Assembly: GCF_947492965.1 (NCBI RefSeq)
Contig: NZ_CANLOZ010000007.1
Location: 186,001-250,000, forward strand
Reading direction: 5' to 3'
From: an uncultured Aquimarina sp.
GTDB lineage: Bacteria; Bacteroidota; Bacteroidia; Flavobacteriales; Flavobacteriaceae
Length of the DNA stretch: 64,000 nucleotides
The notes beneath the pieces were generated by a model. That model did not search any database. It had not been told where the DNA came from and saw only the letters and a program-made list of their open reading frames with translations. How positions within the stretch are numbered: the stretch's first letter is position 1; every line of letters begins with the position of its first letter. Shown here one piece after another: positions 33,015-42,198 of this stretch. A program made the translations under genes and the position numbers.

Positions 33015-35936
33015 ATGACGTCTTTTTCTAAGGTATTTGCAATACTTGCAATAACGTTTTTCTTTTCTTGCACACAAAAACCCATCATTCATCCAGCTTC
33101 TAGCGATGTTCCCCTTACTAGTTATGTTAATACATTTATAGGTACTGGTGGTCATGGACACACATATCCAGGTGCAACAATGCCCTTTGGGATGATGCAA
33201 TTAAGCCCTGATACCAGACTAGACGGTTGGGATGGTTGTTCTGGATATCATTATACGGATTCCTATATCTATGGGTTTTCCCATACACATCTTAGTGGTA
33301 CTGGAGTATCTGATTACGGAGACATCTTATTAATGCCAACCGATACGATTGTTTTTAATAATGGAGCAGATGGTCAAAAGGGCTATCGAGCGCATTTTTC
33401 ACATGCTAACGAAAAAGCTGCTCCAGGATTTTATCAAGTACATTTAGACACTACCAATATAGATGTAGCTTTGACAGTAACCAAAAGAGCGGGCATACAC
33501 CGCTATAAATTCCCAAAAGATCAAAAACAAGTGGTGATTTTGGATCTAGAACATAGAGATGCTTTACTCGATCATGACATAAACATCATTTCTGATACAG
33601 AAATTAATGGCTATCGTCATTCCAAAGCATGGGCAGAAAAACAATTGCTGTTTTATCATATGCAATTTTCAAAACCAATTACCAACAAAACTTTTAACGA
33701 AAATAGAACTAAAGTAGCCTTAGAATTTGATAACAAAACCTCTGAAGAATTAAGCATCCGTATAGGAATCTCTGCAGTTGATGAAGAGGGTGCTTTACAA
33801 AACCTCACTACAGAAGCTGGCAATAAAACCTTTGATCAAATCAAACAAGCAGCTAATGACAGTTGGGAAAAAGAGCTTCAAAAAATAGTAATCGAAAGTC
33901 CTAATACAGATTACAAAACAAATTTTTATACGGCTTTATATCATACGATGATCGCTCCTAATTTATATCAAGATGTGGATGGACGTTATCGTGGCATGGA
34001 TCTCAATATCCATAACACCAAAGACTTTGAATACTACTCGGTATTTTCTCTTTGGGATACCTATCGTGCAACCCATCCTCTGTATACGATCATTGATCAA
34101 AAAAGGACTAATGATTATATCAATACATTTTTGGCCAAATATGATGAAGGTGGTATTATGCCAATTTGGGATCTAGCCGGTAACTATACCCATTGCATGA
34201 TTGGATATCACGCTGTACCAGTCATTGCTGATGCTTACCTAAAAGGAATTTCGAATTATGATCCCGAAAAAGCATTGAAAGCTATGAAACATAGTGCTAC
34301 TCAAAACAAATTAGGGTTAGCATCTTATAAAAGTGGAGGTTTTATTCCTGTGGAAGAAGAGGCAGAATCGGTATCCAAAACCCTAGAATACGCGTATGAC
34401 GATTGGACGATTGCACAAATGGCTCAAGCAATGGGTAAATCTGACGATGCAAAAACTTATACCCAACGTGCTCAATATTATACAAACGTTTTTGATCCGT
34501 CTACTAAATTTATGAGAGGTCGTTACAGAAATACGTGGTTTACACCATTTGATCCTTATGAAGTGAACTTTAATTATACCGAAGCAAATTCATGGCAGTA
34601 TAGCTTTTACGTTCCACAGGATATTTCTGGGTTTATCAACCTAATGGGTGGCAAAGTAGCGTTAGAGCAGCAATTGGATGCACTTTTTACTGCAAAAGAT
34701 CAAACTTCTGGAGCGCATCAAGTTGATATTACCGGACTGATAGGACAATATGCACATGGTAATGAACCTAGTCATCACATAGCTTACCTCTATAACTTTA
34801 TCAACAAACCACACAAAACTCAAGAAAAAGTACACGAAATACTAACCAAGTTATATACCAATACTCCCGATGGGATTTCTGGTAATGAGGATTGTGGACA
34901 GATGAGTGCCTGGTATGTGTTAAGCAGTTTAGGTTTTTATCCGGTTACTCCTGGTAGTGATCATTATGTGATTGGAACTCCTTTAATCGAAAAAGGAACG
35001 ATACAATTAGAAAACGGAAATCAATTTACTATGGTAGCTAACAACATCAACGATGCTAACAAATATATCGCTAGTGCTTCTTTAAACGGAAAAGAGTATC
35101 CATATACCTATATCAAGCATCAAGATATCATGAATGGAGGTTCTTTGGTGTTTGAGATGACAGATACCCCTTCAACTTGGGGAACCAATGATACCGACAT
35201 CCCAAAAACACAAATCGAAGAGCACTTAATTACATCTCCTCCTTTTATAGCTGAAGGTGATATTGCTTTTAAAGAGAAATCTCAAATTACGTTACAAAGT
35301 ATCAATAAAGAAGCAGAGATCTTTTTCGCATTAGATAATGAAGAATTCAAAAAATATGAAACTCCAATCAGTATTACTCAACCTTCAATTTTAAAAACCT
35401 TTGCCGTAGAAAATGGAATAAAAAGTCCAATTATAGAAACCGAATTTTTTAAAATTAATCCTAATCTAAAAATATCACTCGAGAATGAATATGCCAATCG
35501 CTATAATGGTGGTGGACCCGATGCTTTAATTAATGGTATCAAAGGAGCTATGGATTATCGTTCAGGTTCATGGCAAGGCTTTCATAATCGAGATCTTATC
35601 GCTACTCTGGATTTAGGATCAATAAAAAATATCAACACCATATCCATTGGTTTTCTAGAAGATCAAAGAAGTTGGATCTTTTATCCACAAAAAGTAGAAT
35701 TCTGGATCTCTGAAGATGGAAAACAGTGGAATCTATTAGATAAAAATACCTTTATAAAATCGACAACTCCTTCTGCGGAAGTATCTATAAAAAAAGTAGA
35801 AGCTTCCTCCATTGCAAACAAGGCTCAGTTTATAAAAATTAAAGCGCAAACCGTTGGGACCATTCCAGAATGGCATATTGGTAGTAACCATGATGGCAAA
35901 GCTTGGGTTTTTGCAGACGAAATCACTGTAAACTAA
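33015..35936 (+). CDS. GH92 alpha-mannosidase, lipoprotein
   Basis: 973 aa with lipoprotein signal MTSFSKVFAILAITFFFSC (lipobox FFSC). GH92 features: the N-terminal 'NTFIGTGGHGHTYPGATMPFGMMQLSPDTR', a central (alpha/alpha)6 barrel with 'YTALYHTMIAPNLYQDVDGRYRGMD', and 'GNEDCGQMSAWYVLSSLGFYPVTPGSDHY' with Glu625 as probable catalytic acid. C-terminal additions: a beta-domain (about 745-815) and an F5/8 type C-like domain (about 820-970). GH92 enzymes are calcium-dependent exo-alpha-mannosidases of N-glycans and mannans. It heads a plus-strand operon with glycosylasparaginase (one-base overlap, TAATG) and an MFS transporter. Confidence 0.93.
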   Translation: MTSFSKVFAILAITFFFSCTQKPIIHPASSDVPLTSYVNTFIGTGGHGHTYPGATMPFGMMQLSPDTRLDGWDGCSGYHYTDSYIYGFSHTHLSGTGVSDYGDILLMPTDTIVFNNGADGQKGYRAHFSHANEKAAPGFYQVHLDTTNIDVALTVTKRAGIHRYKFPKDQKQVVILDLEHRDALLDHDINIISDTEINGYRHSKAWAEKQLLFYHMQFSKPITNKTFNENRTKVALEFDNKTSEELSIRIGISAVDEEGALQNLTTEAGNKTFDQIKQAANDSWEKELQKIVIESPNTDYKTNFYTALYHTMIAPNLYQDVDGRYRGMDLNIHNTKDFEYYSVFSLWDTYRATHPLYTIIDQKRTNDYINTFLAKYDEGGIMPIWDLAGNYTHCMIGYHAVPVIADAYLKGISNYDPEKALKAMKHSATQNKLGLASYKSGGFIPVEEEAESVSKTLEYAYDDWTIAQMAQAMGKSDDAKTYTQRAQYYTNVFDPSTKFMRGRYRNTWFTPFDPYEVNFNYTEANSWQYSFYVPQDISGFINLMGGKVALEQQLDALFTAKDQTSGAHQVDITGLIGQYAHGNEPSHHIAYLYNFINKPHKTQEKVHEILTKLYTNTPDGISGNEDCGQMSAWYVLSSLGFYPVTPGSDHYVIGTPLIEKGTIQLENGNQFTMVANNINDANKYIASASLNGKEYPYTYIKHQDIMNGGSLVFEMTDTPSTWGTNDTDIPKTQIEEHLITSPPFIAEGDIAFKEKSQITLQSINKEAEIFFALDNEEFKKYETPISITQPSILKTFAVENGIKSPIIETEFFKINPNLKISLENEYANRYNGGGPDALINGIKGAMDYRSGSWQGFHNRDLIATLDLGSIKNINTISIGFLEDQRSWIFYPQKVEFWISEDGKQWNLLDKNTFIKSTTPSAEVSIKKVEASSIANKAQFIKIKAQTVGTIPEWHIGSNHDGKAWVFADEITVN

Positions 35937-36940
35937 TGAAAAGACGAAAATTTATTCAAAACACCTCACTGACCAGTGTTGGAATTACTTTAGGAACCAC
36001 ACTAATAAGTTGTAAAAAACAATCTGAGGAACAATCACGAAAAGAACAAGAAATTATGACAAATACAACCTCTACTCCAATTGCAGTATGCACCTGGCGT
36101 TTTACCAAAGCAAATGCAAAAGCTGGAGAAGCGCTAGCATCTGGAAAACCTGCGTTGGATGCTGTAATCGAAGGAGTTGCTGTGGAAGAAGAAAATCTAA
36201 AAAATACAACCGTTGGAAAAGGAGGTGCTCCAGATCGAGAAGGTAATGTAACATTAGATGCTTGTGTCATGAACCCTGAAGGAGATTACGGTGCGGTTTT
36301 GTGTGTAGAGAATATCACTAATGTTGCTGCTTTAGCCAGAAAAGTTATGGAAGATACTCCACATGTTATGCTTGCCAGTGAAGGAGCAGAAGAATTTGGA
36401 TATCAATCAGGATTTACCAAGGAAAACTTACTTACCGAAGAATCTAAAAAAGCATGGGAAGAATGGAGAAAAACTTCAAAGTACAAACCTATCATTAATA
36501 TCGAAAATCACGATACTATAGGCATGCTAGCGATTGACAACAATGGCGATATTGCAGGTGCCTGTACCACATCGGGTTTATCGTATAAAATGAAAGGTCG
36601 CGTTGGTGATTCTCCCATCATTGGATCTGGTTTATTTATAGATAATAAGATAGGTGGTGCTGTGGCTACAGGAATGGGCGAAGAAGTTCTAAAAACTGTG
36701 GGAAGTTTTCTAATCGTAGAATTAATGCGTAACGGTATGAGCCCTCAAAAAGCATGCGAAGAAGCGATTCGTCGTATTGTGACCAAAAACGACAAATACA
36801 AAGATTTTCAAGTAGCTTATGTTGCTATTAATAAAGCTGGAGAAATTGGTCATTATTGCATCCATGAAGGTTTTTCTATTATGAAATACCAAGATGGAGT
36901 TAATGAGAATGTACTTACTAAATTTTATCATACCTCTTAA
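35936..36940 (+). CDS. N4-(beta-N-acetylglucosaminyl)-L-asparaginase (glycosylasparaginase), Tat lipoprotein
   Basis: 334 aa from ATG at 35936, overlapping the GH92 stop by one base. The signal has a twin-arginine motif (MKRRKFIQN) and a lipobox (LISC, Cys26), so it is probably exported folded and lipidated. It belongs to the Ntn-hydrolase family: 'NHDTIGMLAID' carries the autocleavage site Asp193-Thr194, with Thr194 becoming the N-terminal nucleophile. 'RVGDSPIIGSGLFIDNKIGGAVATGMGEE' lines the substrate site. It cleaves the bond between GlcNAc and asparagine, the last step of N-glycan catabolism after proteolysis and sugar trimming. Confidence 0.93.
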   Translation: MKRRKFIQNTSLTSVGITLGTTLISCKKQSEEQSRKEQEIMTNTTSTPIAVCTWRFTKANAKAGEALASGKPALDAVIEGVAVEEENLKNTTVGKGGAPDREGNVTLDACVMNPEGDYGAVLCVENITNVAALARKVMEDTPHVMLASEGAEEFGYQSGFTKENLLTEESKKAWEEWRKTSKYKPIINIENHDTIGMLAIDNNGDIAGACTTSGLSYKMKGRVGDSPIIGSGLFIDNKIGGAVATGMGEEVLKTVGSFLIVELMRNGMSPQKACEEAIRRIVTKNDKYKDFQVAYVAINKAGEIGHYCIHEGFSIMKYQDGVNENVLTKFYHTS

Positions 36941-36949
36941 ACCATAACC

Positions 36950-38263
36950 ATGTCAAACAACACATCTTATCGTAGTTCTTTTATCTTGTTAACTCTACTC
37001 TTTTTTCTTTGGGGTTTTATTACGGTGTTAGTAGATTCTTTAATCCCTAGACTAAGAGAGCTATTTACCTTATCTTATTTTCAGGCAGGATTAGTACAAT
37101 TTGCCTTTTTTGGAGCCTATTTTTTATTATCCATTCCTGCTAGTTACATTCTCTCAAAAATTGGATATAAAAAAGGAATTATTTTAGGGTTATTAACCAT
37201 GGCAACAGGTTGTTTACTATTTTATCCAGCAGCTTCCTATCGAGTTTTCGGGATTTTTATGCTGGCTTATTTTATACTCGCTGGCGGAATGACCATTTTG
37301 CAAGTTGCCGCTAATCCTTTTGTGGCTGTACTAGGTAGTGAAGATGGAGCATCGAGTCGACTAAATCTCTCCCAAGCTTTTAACTCACTTGGGACCGCAA
37401 TCGCACCTGCAGTAGGAGCGTTATTTATTTTAAGCGATACTATCAAAAGTAAGGAGGAAATCGAGCAATTATCGGAAAGTGTTAAGGAAACGTATTTAGC
37501 ATCAGAAGCTGCTGCTGTTCAAAATCCTTTTTTAGGTTTAGCAGTATTTATAATCGCGATAAGTGGTATTTTCTTTTTTGCCAAACTCCCAAAACTAATT
37601 AATGAAACATCTACTGGAACTTATGCGGAAGCTTTTGCAAAAAAAGGACTTATTTTAGGAGTCTTAGGTATTTGCTTTTATGTAGGTGCAGAAGTAGCTA
37701 TTGGTAGCTATTTGGTCAATTATTTTCTAGACATGAATATGGTTCCTCTTATTAAAGAGAGTAGTACTATGATGAGTATAGCTGATTTTGTTGCCACTAT
37801 TTTCTTTAAAAGTTTGGAAGGAGCAGATGCAAAAGCACTACTTGGAATTTTTGTAATTTTTTATTGGTCTGGGGCTATGATTGGGCGCTTTGTGGGGTCT
37901 TATCTTACCAAAATCATGAAACCAGGAAAAGTTTTAGCACTTTTCGCTTCTTTGGCAATCATATCAATATTAATTTCTATCGCTACTAGTGGTTACATAG
38001 CTATGTGGAGTATTCTGGCAGTTGGATTATTTAATTCCATTATGTTTCCAACTATATTTACTTTGGCCATCGATGGACTGGGAGATTTAAAACCAAAAGC
38101 TTCGGGATTGTTATGTACGGCTATAGTAGGAGGAGCGATTATCCCTCCTTTATTTGGTTTGCTAACTGATCATATAGGCTTTAAGCTTGCATTTATTTTA
38201 GTGATTTGTTGTTACGGATATATCCTATATTATGGATGGATGAAGAGTAAAACCATCTTATAA
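36950..38263 (+). CDS. FucP-like MFS sugar transporter
   Basis: 437 aa with 12 predicted transmembrane helices. 'FLWGFITVLVDSLIPRLRELFTLSYFQAGLVQFAFFGAYFLLSIPASYILSKIGYKKGIILGLL' and 'GGMTILQVAANPFVAVLG' match the FucP branch of the major facilitator superfamily, which transports fucose, glucose, mannose or GlcNAc with protons in Bacteroidota. Given its position 9 bases after the glycosylasparaginase gene, mannose or GlcNAc released from N-glycans is the likely substrate. Ends at a hairpin shared with the convergent gene. Confidence 0.88.
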   Translation: MSNNTSYRSSFILLTLLFFLWGFITVLVDSLIPRLRELFTLSYFQAGLVQFAFFGAYFLLSIPASYILSKIGYKKGIILGLLTMATGCLLFYPAASYRVFGIFMLAYFILAGGMTILQVAANPFVAVLGSEDGASSRLNLSQAFNSLGTAIAPAVGALFILSDTIKSKEEIEQLSESVKETYLASEAAAVQNPFLGLAVFIIAISGIFFFAKLPKLINETSTGTYAEAFAKKGLILGVLGICFYVGAEVAIGSYLVNYFLDMNMVPLIKESSTMMSIADFVATIFFKSLEGADAKALLGIFVIFYWSGAMIGRFVGSYLTKIMKPGKVLALFASLAIISILISIATSGYIAMWSILAVGLFNSIMFPTIFTLAIDGLGDLKPKASGLLCTAIVGGAIIPPLFGLLTDHIGFKLAFILVICCYGYILYYGWMKSKTIL

Positions 38264-38292
38264 TCTTCAAATTAAATTGTATCCTATAAACA

Positions 38293-38329
38293 AAGCGGTT
38301 GCAACCTATAAATTTGGTCACAACCGCTT
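38293..38329. terminator. Bidirectional hairpin between convergent genes
   Basis: AAGCGGTTG (38293-38301) and CAACCGCTT (38321-38329) form a 9-bp stem with a further ACC/GGT pair inside the loop, between stops at 38263 and 38355. T runs are weak. Confidence 0.55.
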
Positions 38330-38354
38330 ACAAATTCTAATCAACCTAAAAGTT

Positions 38355-41342
38355 TTATTGCACTGCTACCTTTACAGTTTTCACAAATCGATTGCTCCCA
38401 TCTCCTATTCTAAAGAAATATAGGCCTGTTGTTGCTTGTGCCATATCTACATTTATTCTATACTCATTTCCTATTCGGCTAAGAGAAGATGCTTTTAGTT
38501 GTTGTCCTAACATATTAAACACACCGATATAAATTTCTGTATCTAATGTATTCTGAGGAACCAAACTAATTTCAAACTTATTATCTGGTTTCGTTAACAC
38601 TGTTAATTGAGCATTGTTAAATTCTCTTTCATCTACACTTAATGTCTGATCAATTTCTACAGTGTAGTCGTGTACCTCTCCGAAATCAAAATCCCCACAA
38701 GGATCATTAATATCTCCACCTGCTGATGTATCAATAGCTTTCGCTCTTAAAATGTGACTTCCTGGATTAGCTCCGACTGGGATTACCAAATTAAAGTCTT
38801 CTAAAACACCAAAAGATCGGAAAAATTCTCCTGCAATTAGCTGCTCAGATGGTTCGAATATAAAGTTATCGTTAAAATCGATCCAAACCGAAAGTGCTTC
38901 TATATCAGCTCCATCTTGCCAATTGTGTTGTGCTTGTAATATATATTCATTATCTCCATCAACATTAGATAATACGGTAGATAGATTAGTACGGTCCGAA
39001 TACCCGTTAACGTTAAGACCTCCTTCTGTATTACACCCACTACCTCCATCATCGGCGTTAATTGTATTAAGAACAAATTGTTTAATTCCATCTACATTAC
39101 ATCCCGCAGTAGCCTCTGGCGTACAAACTGTATGAGTAACGCTTTTAGAAAAATCATCGTTACTTGCTAATTGATCTCCATTAAAATTTGTTCTAGCATC
39201 TATCGTATAAGTAACATTAATCGTACTTAAATCTGCCTGAGCTGTAAATGTATAACTAACAGTTTCTTGCGGTGCAATTGGTCCCGGAACAGTCTCTACA
39301 ACAGGTGTACCTCCATCTAAAATGTATTGTACTTCTATATTGGTAGCAGTTTCTCCTCCAAAATTAGTGATATCCACTATTACATCTTCTAAACCTAATC
39401 CTGATCCAGTTGAAGGAGCAGAAATATCAACAACACCTACATCTCTTGCTAATAAACTTTTAACTTCTTTTGAAGCGTCATCATTTTGTGCTAACCCATC
39501 ACCTGTTAACACAGTATTTGCTTCTATGGTATATACTTGCCCTGGATTAGAAAGATCAACAGTAGCAGTAAACGTATAACTTACGGATTCATTTGGATTC
39601 ACTGTACCTGTAAAAGTTTCAGTAGCGATTAAAACCCCATCAACTCTTAATTCTACAGGAATATTTTGTTGAGGATCTGTACCAAAATTTCTAATATTTA
39701 CCTCTACAGTTTCTGCATTGGTAAGCAAGCCGTCATTTGGCGAAACAATAGCACTTACCCCAACATCAGTAGGCAAACCAGAAGTAAGACTGAAAGAAGC
39801 AATTCTAGTGGCCCATATATTATCATCTTTAAAATATTCAGCCGTATGCCAAAAAGTAAATTGATCAGGATCCATCGTTAAGTGAGAATAATCACCGAAT
39901 CTATTTGATATTGTCTGTACTCCTGCTCCATCTATAATAGTCTCTTCTGCTAATGTCATTTGTCCTAATGGATCATTTACATATCGTCCAGTATATCTAA
40001 TACCAGGCTCTAGTGTTGCACTTGCAATATTAAATGCTAGACCGATGTTTCCTAAAGCATCAATACATCCACTACCCATAAATCTACTATGCCCGTCATT
40101 TGGAGCATACGTTCCTTCTTGGTATACAGACCAACCTTCGGTATCACTATTTCTTAATTCTATCCAACGAATTCCTGCAGTATCATTACCATCTACATCT
40201 ACGTTAAAAGTAATCAACCAAGAGTTATGATCTGTAAACGATCTATAGTTAGCCGCATACGATATCACTCCTCCTATCATATCGACCTTTTGAGAAGTTC
40301 CAGGTTGTTCCACGTCTCCCGTTCCAAACGGCGCAAAAACGCTATCAAAAGCAGTAATAGGAATATCTAAAGGTTGTGAGATTGTACTATTACCTGGATT
40401 GGTAAAATCGATATCAATCTCCCATATTTTTAATTCATCTTGGGTAATTGAATTACTCCATCCATCATCTTGGAAATACACAATATACCCAGGTACATCT
40501 ACAGGAAAGTCGTTTCCAACCAAATTTGCAGGCTCTGGACTAAAAACGGTATTAGGATTTCTTTCAATTCCTGGAAGATCAAATCCTATAATTTGAGCAT
40601 CTGGATCTCCCGCAATCATCGCCTGACGATCTAAAACATATGTAGTATTTCCTGCGTTTTTATTTGCGGTTAAATAATATCCATCTGGCCAGATAGCATA
40701 ATGAGGATAATCAGGAAATGCATCTAATGGAAACTCATACATATTATAAGCTCCTGTAGGATCTGGTGTTTCTGAAATAGCTACGATTAAGGCATTATCA
40801 GAAACTCTGAATTGGCTTACAAAAAATCGATCTGCTAAGTGATCATACATGATTATTGGATCTCCATCATTGTTACCAGAACCTAAAAAATCAGATAATG
40901 AAGTAGGACCTGCCAACACATTCCCACTTTTATCAAATATCTTTATAGCAACATTAACTCCATGAACATAATGATTAGGACCAACTGCTCCTGATGGATC
41001 AGGAGGTAATGCGCCTCCTGCATCATTACGGTCTATACCTTCTATATTAAGCCCTAAATTATTATTCGCAGATATACCAAACTGTTCCTGTCTTTTAGGA
41101 TCAGGACCTATTGGCAAAGCATTTTGATTTACTTTTTCATTAGCTCGAAGATTATTAAAAATTATTGTAAGATCCTTAACAGATTCTTCCGCTTTAGACT
41201 GACTAATAGTTGGATAATCTTTAAACGGTTTGGTTTTTCCTTTGTAGTTTCCTTTTGCAATCGTACTTGGACCAACCCCTTGTTGTGAAAACAAACTTGT
41301 TATGTAAAAACAACATAACAAACAAAATAAAAATTTTTTCAT
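38355..41342 (-). CDS. Large T9SS-exported protein with CARDB and GEVED domains
   Basis: 995 aa with signal peptide (MKKFLFCLLCCFYITSLFSQ). Residues about 70-510 form a globular domain with 'PPDPSGAVGPNHYVHGVNVAIKIFDKSG' and 'GDPIIMYDHLADRFFVSQF', a propeller-like arrangement known from secreted Bacteroidota proteins. Two CARDB-like Ig domains follow (about 515-735), then a GEVED domain (about 745-900, 'WIDFNDNFIFEPSEQL'), and a T9SS type A sorting tail ('VFNMLGQQLKASS ... GLYFFRIG'). No catalytic motif is evident. It is probably a surface or secreted adhesin-like protein. It sits between the two N-glycan arms, facing the plus-strand arm, with CutC upstream. Confidence 0.85.
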   Translation of the reverse strand: MKKFLFCLLCCFYITSLFSQQGVGPSTIAKGNYKGKTKPFKDYPTISQSKAEESVKDLTIIFNNLRANEKVNQNALPIGPDPKRQEQFGISANNNLGLNIEGIDRNDAGGALPPDPSGAVGPNHYVHGVNVAIKIFDKSGNVLAGPTSLSDFLGSGNNDGDPIIMYDHLADRFFVSQFRVSDNALIVAISETPDPTGAYNMYEFPLDAFPDYPHYAIWPDGYYLTANKNAGNTTYVLDRQAMIAGDPDAQIIGFDLPGIERNPNTVFSPEPANLVGNDFPVDVPGYIVYFQDDGWSNSITQDELKIWEIDIDFTNPGNSTISQPLDIPITAFDSVFAPFGTGDVEQPGTSQKVDMIGGVISYAANYRSFTDHNSWLITFNVDVDGNDTAGIRWIELRNSDTEGWSVYQEGTYAPNDGHSRFMGSGCIDALGNIGLAFNIASATLEPGIRYTGRYVNDPLGQMTLAEETIIDGAGVQTISNRFGDYSHLTMDPDQFTFWHTAEYFKDDNIWATRIASFSLTSGLPTDVGVSAIVSPNDGLLTNAETVEVNIRNFGTDPQQNIPVELRVDGVLIATETFTGTVNPNESVSYTFTATVDLSNPGQVYTIEANTVLTGDGLAQNDDASKEVKSLLARDVGVVDISAPSTGSGLGLEDVIVDITNFGGETATNIEVQYILDGGTPVVETVPGPIAPQETVSYTFTAQADLSTINVTYTIDARTNFNGDQLASNDDFSKSVTHTVCTPEATAGCNVDGIKQFVLNTINADDGGSGCNTEGGLNVNGYSDRTNLSTVLSNVDGDNEYILQAQHNWQDGADIEALSVWIDFNDNFIFEPSEQLIAGEFFRSFGVLEDFNLVIPVGANPGSHILRAKAIDTSAGGDINDPCGDFDFGEVHDYTVEIDQTLSVDEREFNNAQLTVLTKPDNKFEISLVPQNTLDTEIYIGVFNMLGQQLKASSLSRIGNEYRINVDMAQATTGLYFFRIGDGSNRFVKTVKVAVQ

Positions 41343-41450
41343 TTTTTTGAATTAAGAGTAAATTATTAAACTGTGTGACATACATAAAAAACAGTTGTAC
41401 TAGTAAAAACCCTACTCTTAATCGACAATTATTACAAAAAAATTACCTTA

Positions 41451-42179
41451 TCATTTTATAGCTTCTTTAATTTTCTGAATTTTTTGTAAATCCGAAAACG
41501 TAGTCAAGTCATCATCAACCATCTTAAGATTATTCATAGATAATTTAACAGGTGTTCCTGATTTTACAATTGAAATTGCAGATAAATGTATTTCTTCGAA
41601 ATTATTGTCTTTAAAAACTTTAGCATTATCTGCATTAATTCCCCCTCCAGGTAAAATCTTTAATTTTGAAACTTTATCCCTTAGCTTTACAAGTAAATTA
41701 ATACCATCCAGTGCTTTTACCTCCTGACCTGATGTTAAAACTCGATGTACTCCTATCTCTTCTAAAATTCGAATTGTCTTTTCTGGATTAGGGATCCAAT
41801 CAAAGGCTCTATGAAATGTAAAAGATAGTGGTGAAGCAAGCTGAATCAATTCTGCAGTCCTTTTTACATCTAGTGTATGATCTTCGTGTAATACCCCAGA
41901 AACAATTCCAGTGCAACCTATGGACTTGCAAAAAACAATATCTCTTTTCATAATATCGAATTCAGTATCTGAATACGTAAAGTTTCCGCTTCGGGGTCTA
42001 ATCAATACGTGAATAGGAATAGCAATTTCTTCTACAGTCTTTTTTATCAAACCATAAGAAGGAGTAATCCCTCCTACTGCCAATTCTGAACATAGTTCAA
42101 TTCTATCTGCTCCACCTTTTTCCGCATTCACAGCAGACTCAAAGGAATTAGCACAAATTTCCATTGTAATTGTTTTCAC
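41451..42179 (-). CDS. cutC: CutC family protein
   Basis: 242-aa TIM-barrel of the CutC family: 'MEICANSFESAVNAEKGGADRIELCSELAVGGITPSYGLI' at the N-terminus, 'IPIHVLIRPRSGNFTYSDTEFDIMKRDI' and 'LTSGQEVKALDGINLLVKLRDKVSKLKILPGGGINADN'. The family is annotated as copper homeostasis on limited evidence, and the enzymatic role is unclear. Start ATG at 42179. It lies 19 bases downstream of the GH20 gene in the GH2-GH20-cutC series and no copper transporter or chaperone is near, so its role may belong to N-glycan catabolism instead. Confidence 0.9.
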   Translation of the reverse strand: MKTITMEICANSFESAVNAEKGGADRIELCSELAVGGITPSYGLIKKTVEEIAIPIHVLIRPRSGNFTYSDTEFDIMKRDIVFCKSIGCTGIVSGVLHEDHTLDVKRTAELIQLASPLSFTFHRAFDWIPNPEKTIRILEEIGVHRVLTSGQEVKALDGINLLVKLRDKVSKLKILPGGGINADNAKVFKDNNFEEIHLSAISIVKSGTPVKLSMNNLKMVDDDLTTFSDLQKIQKIKEAIK

Positions 42180-42198
42180 AAGAATGATATACTATTTA

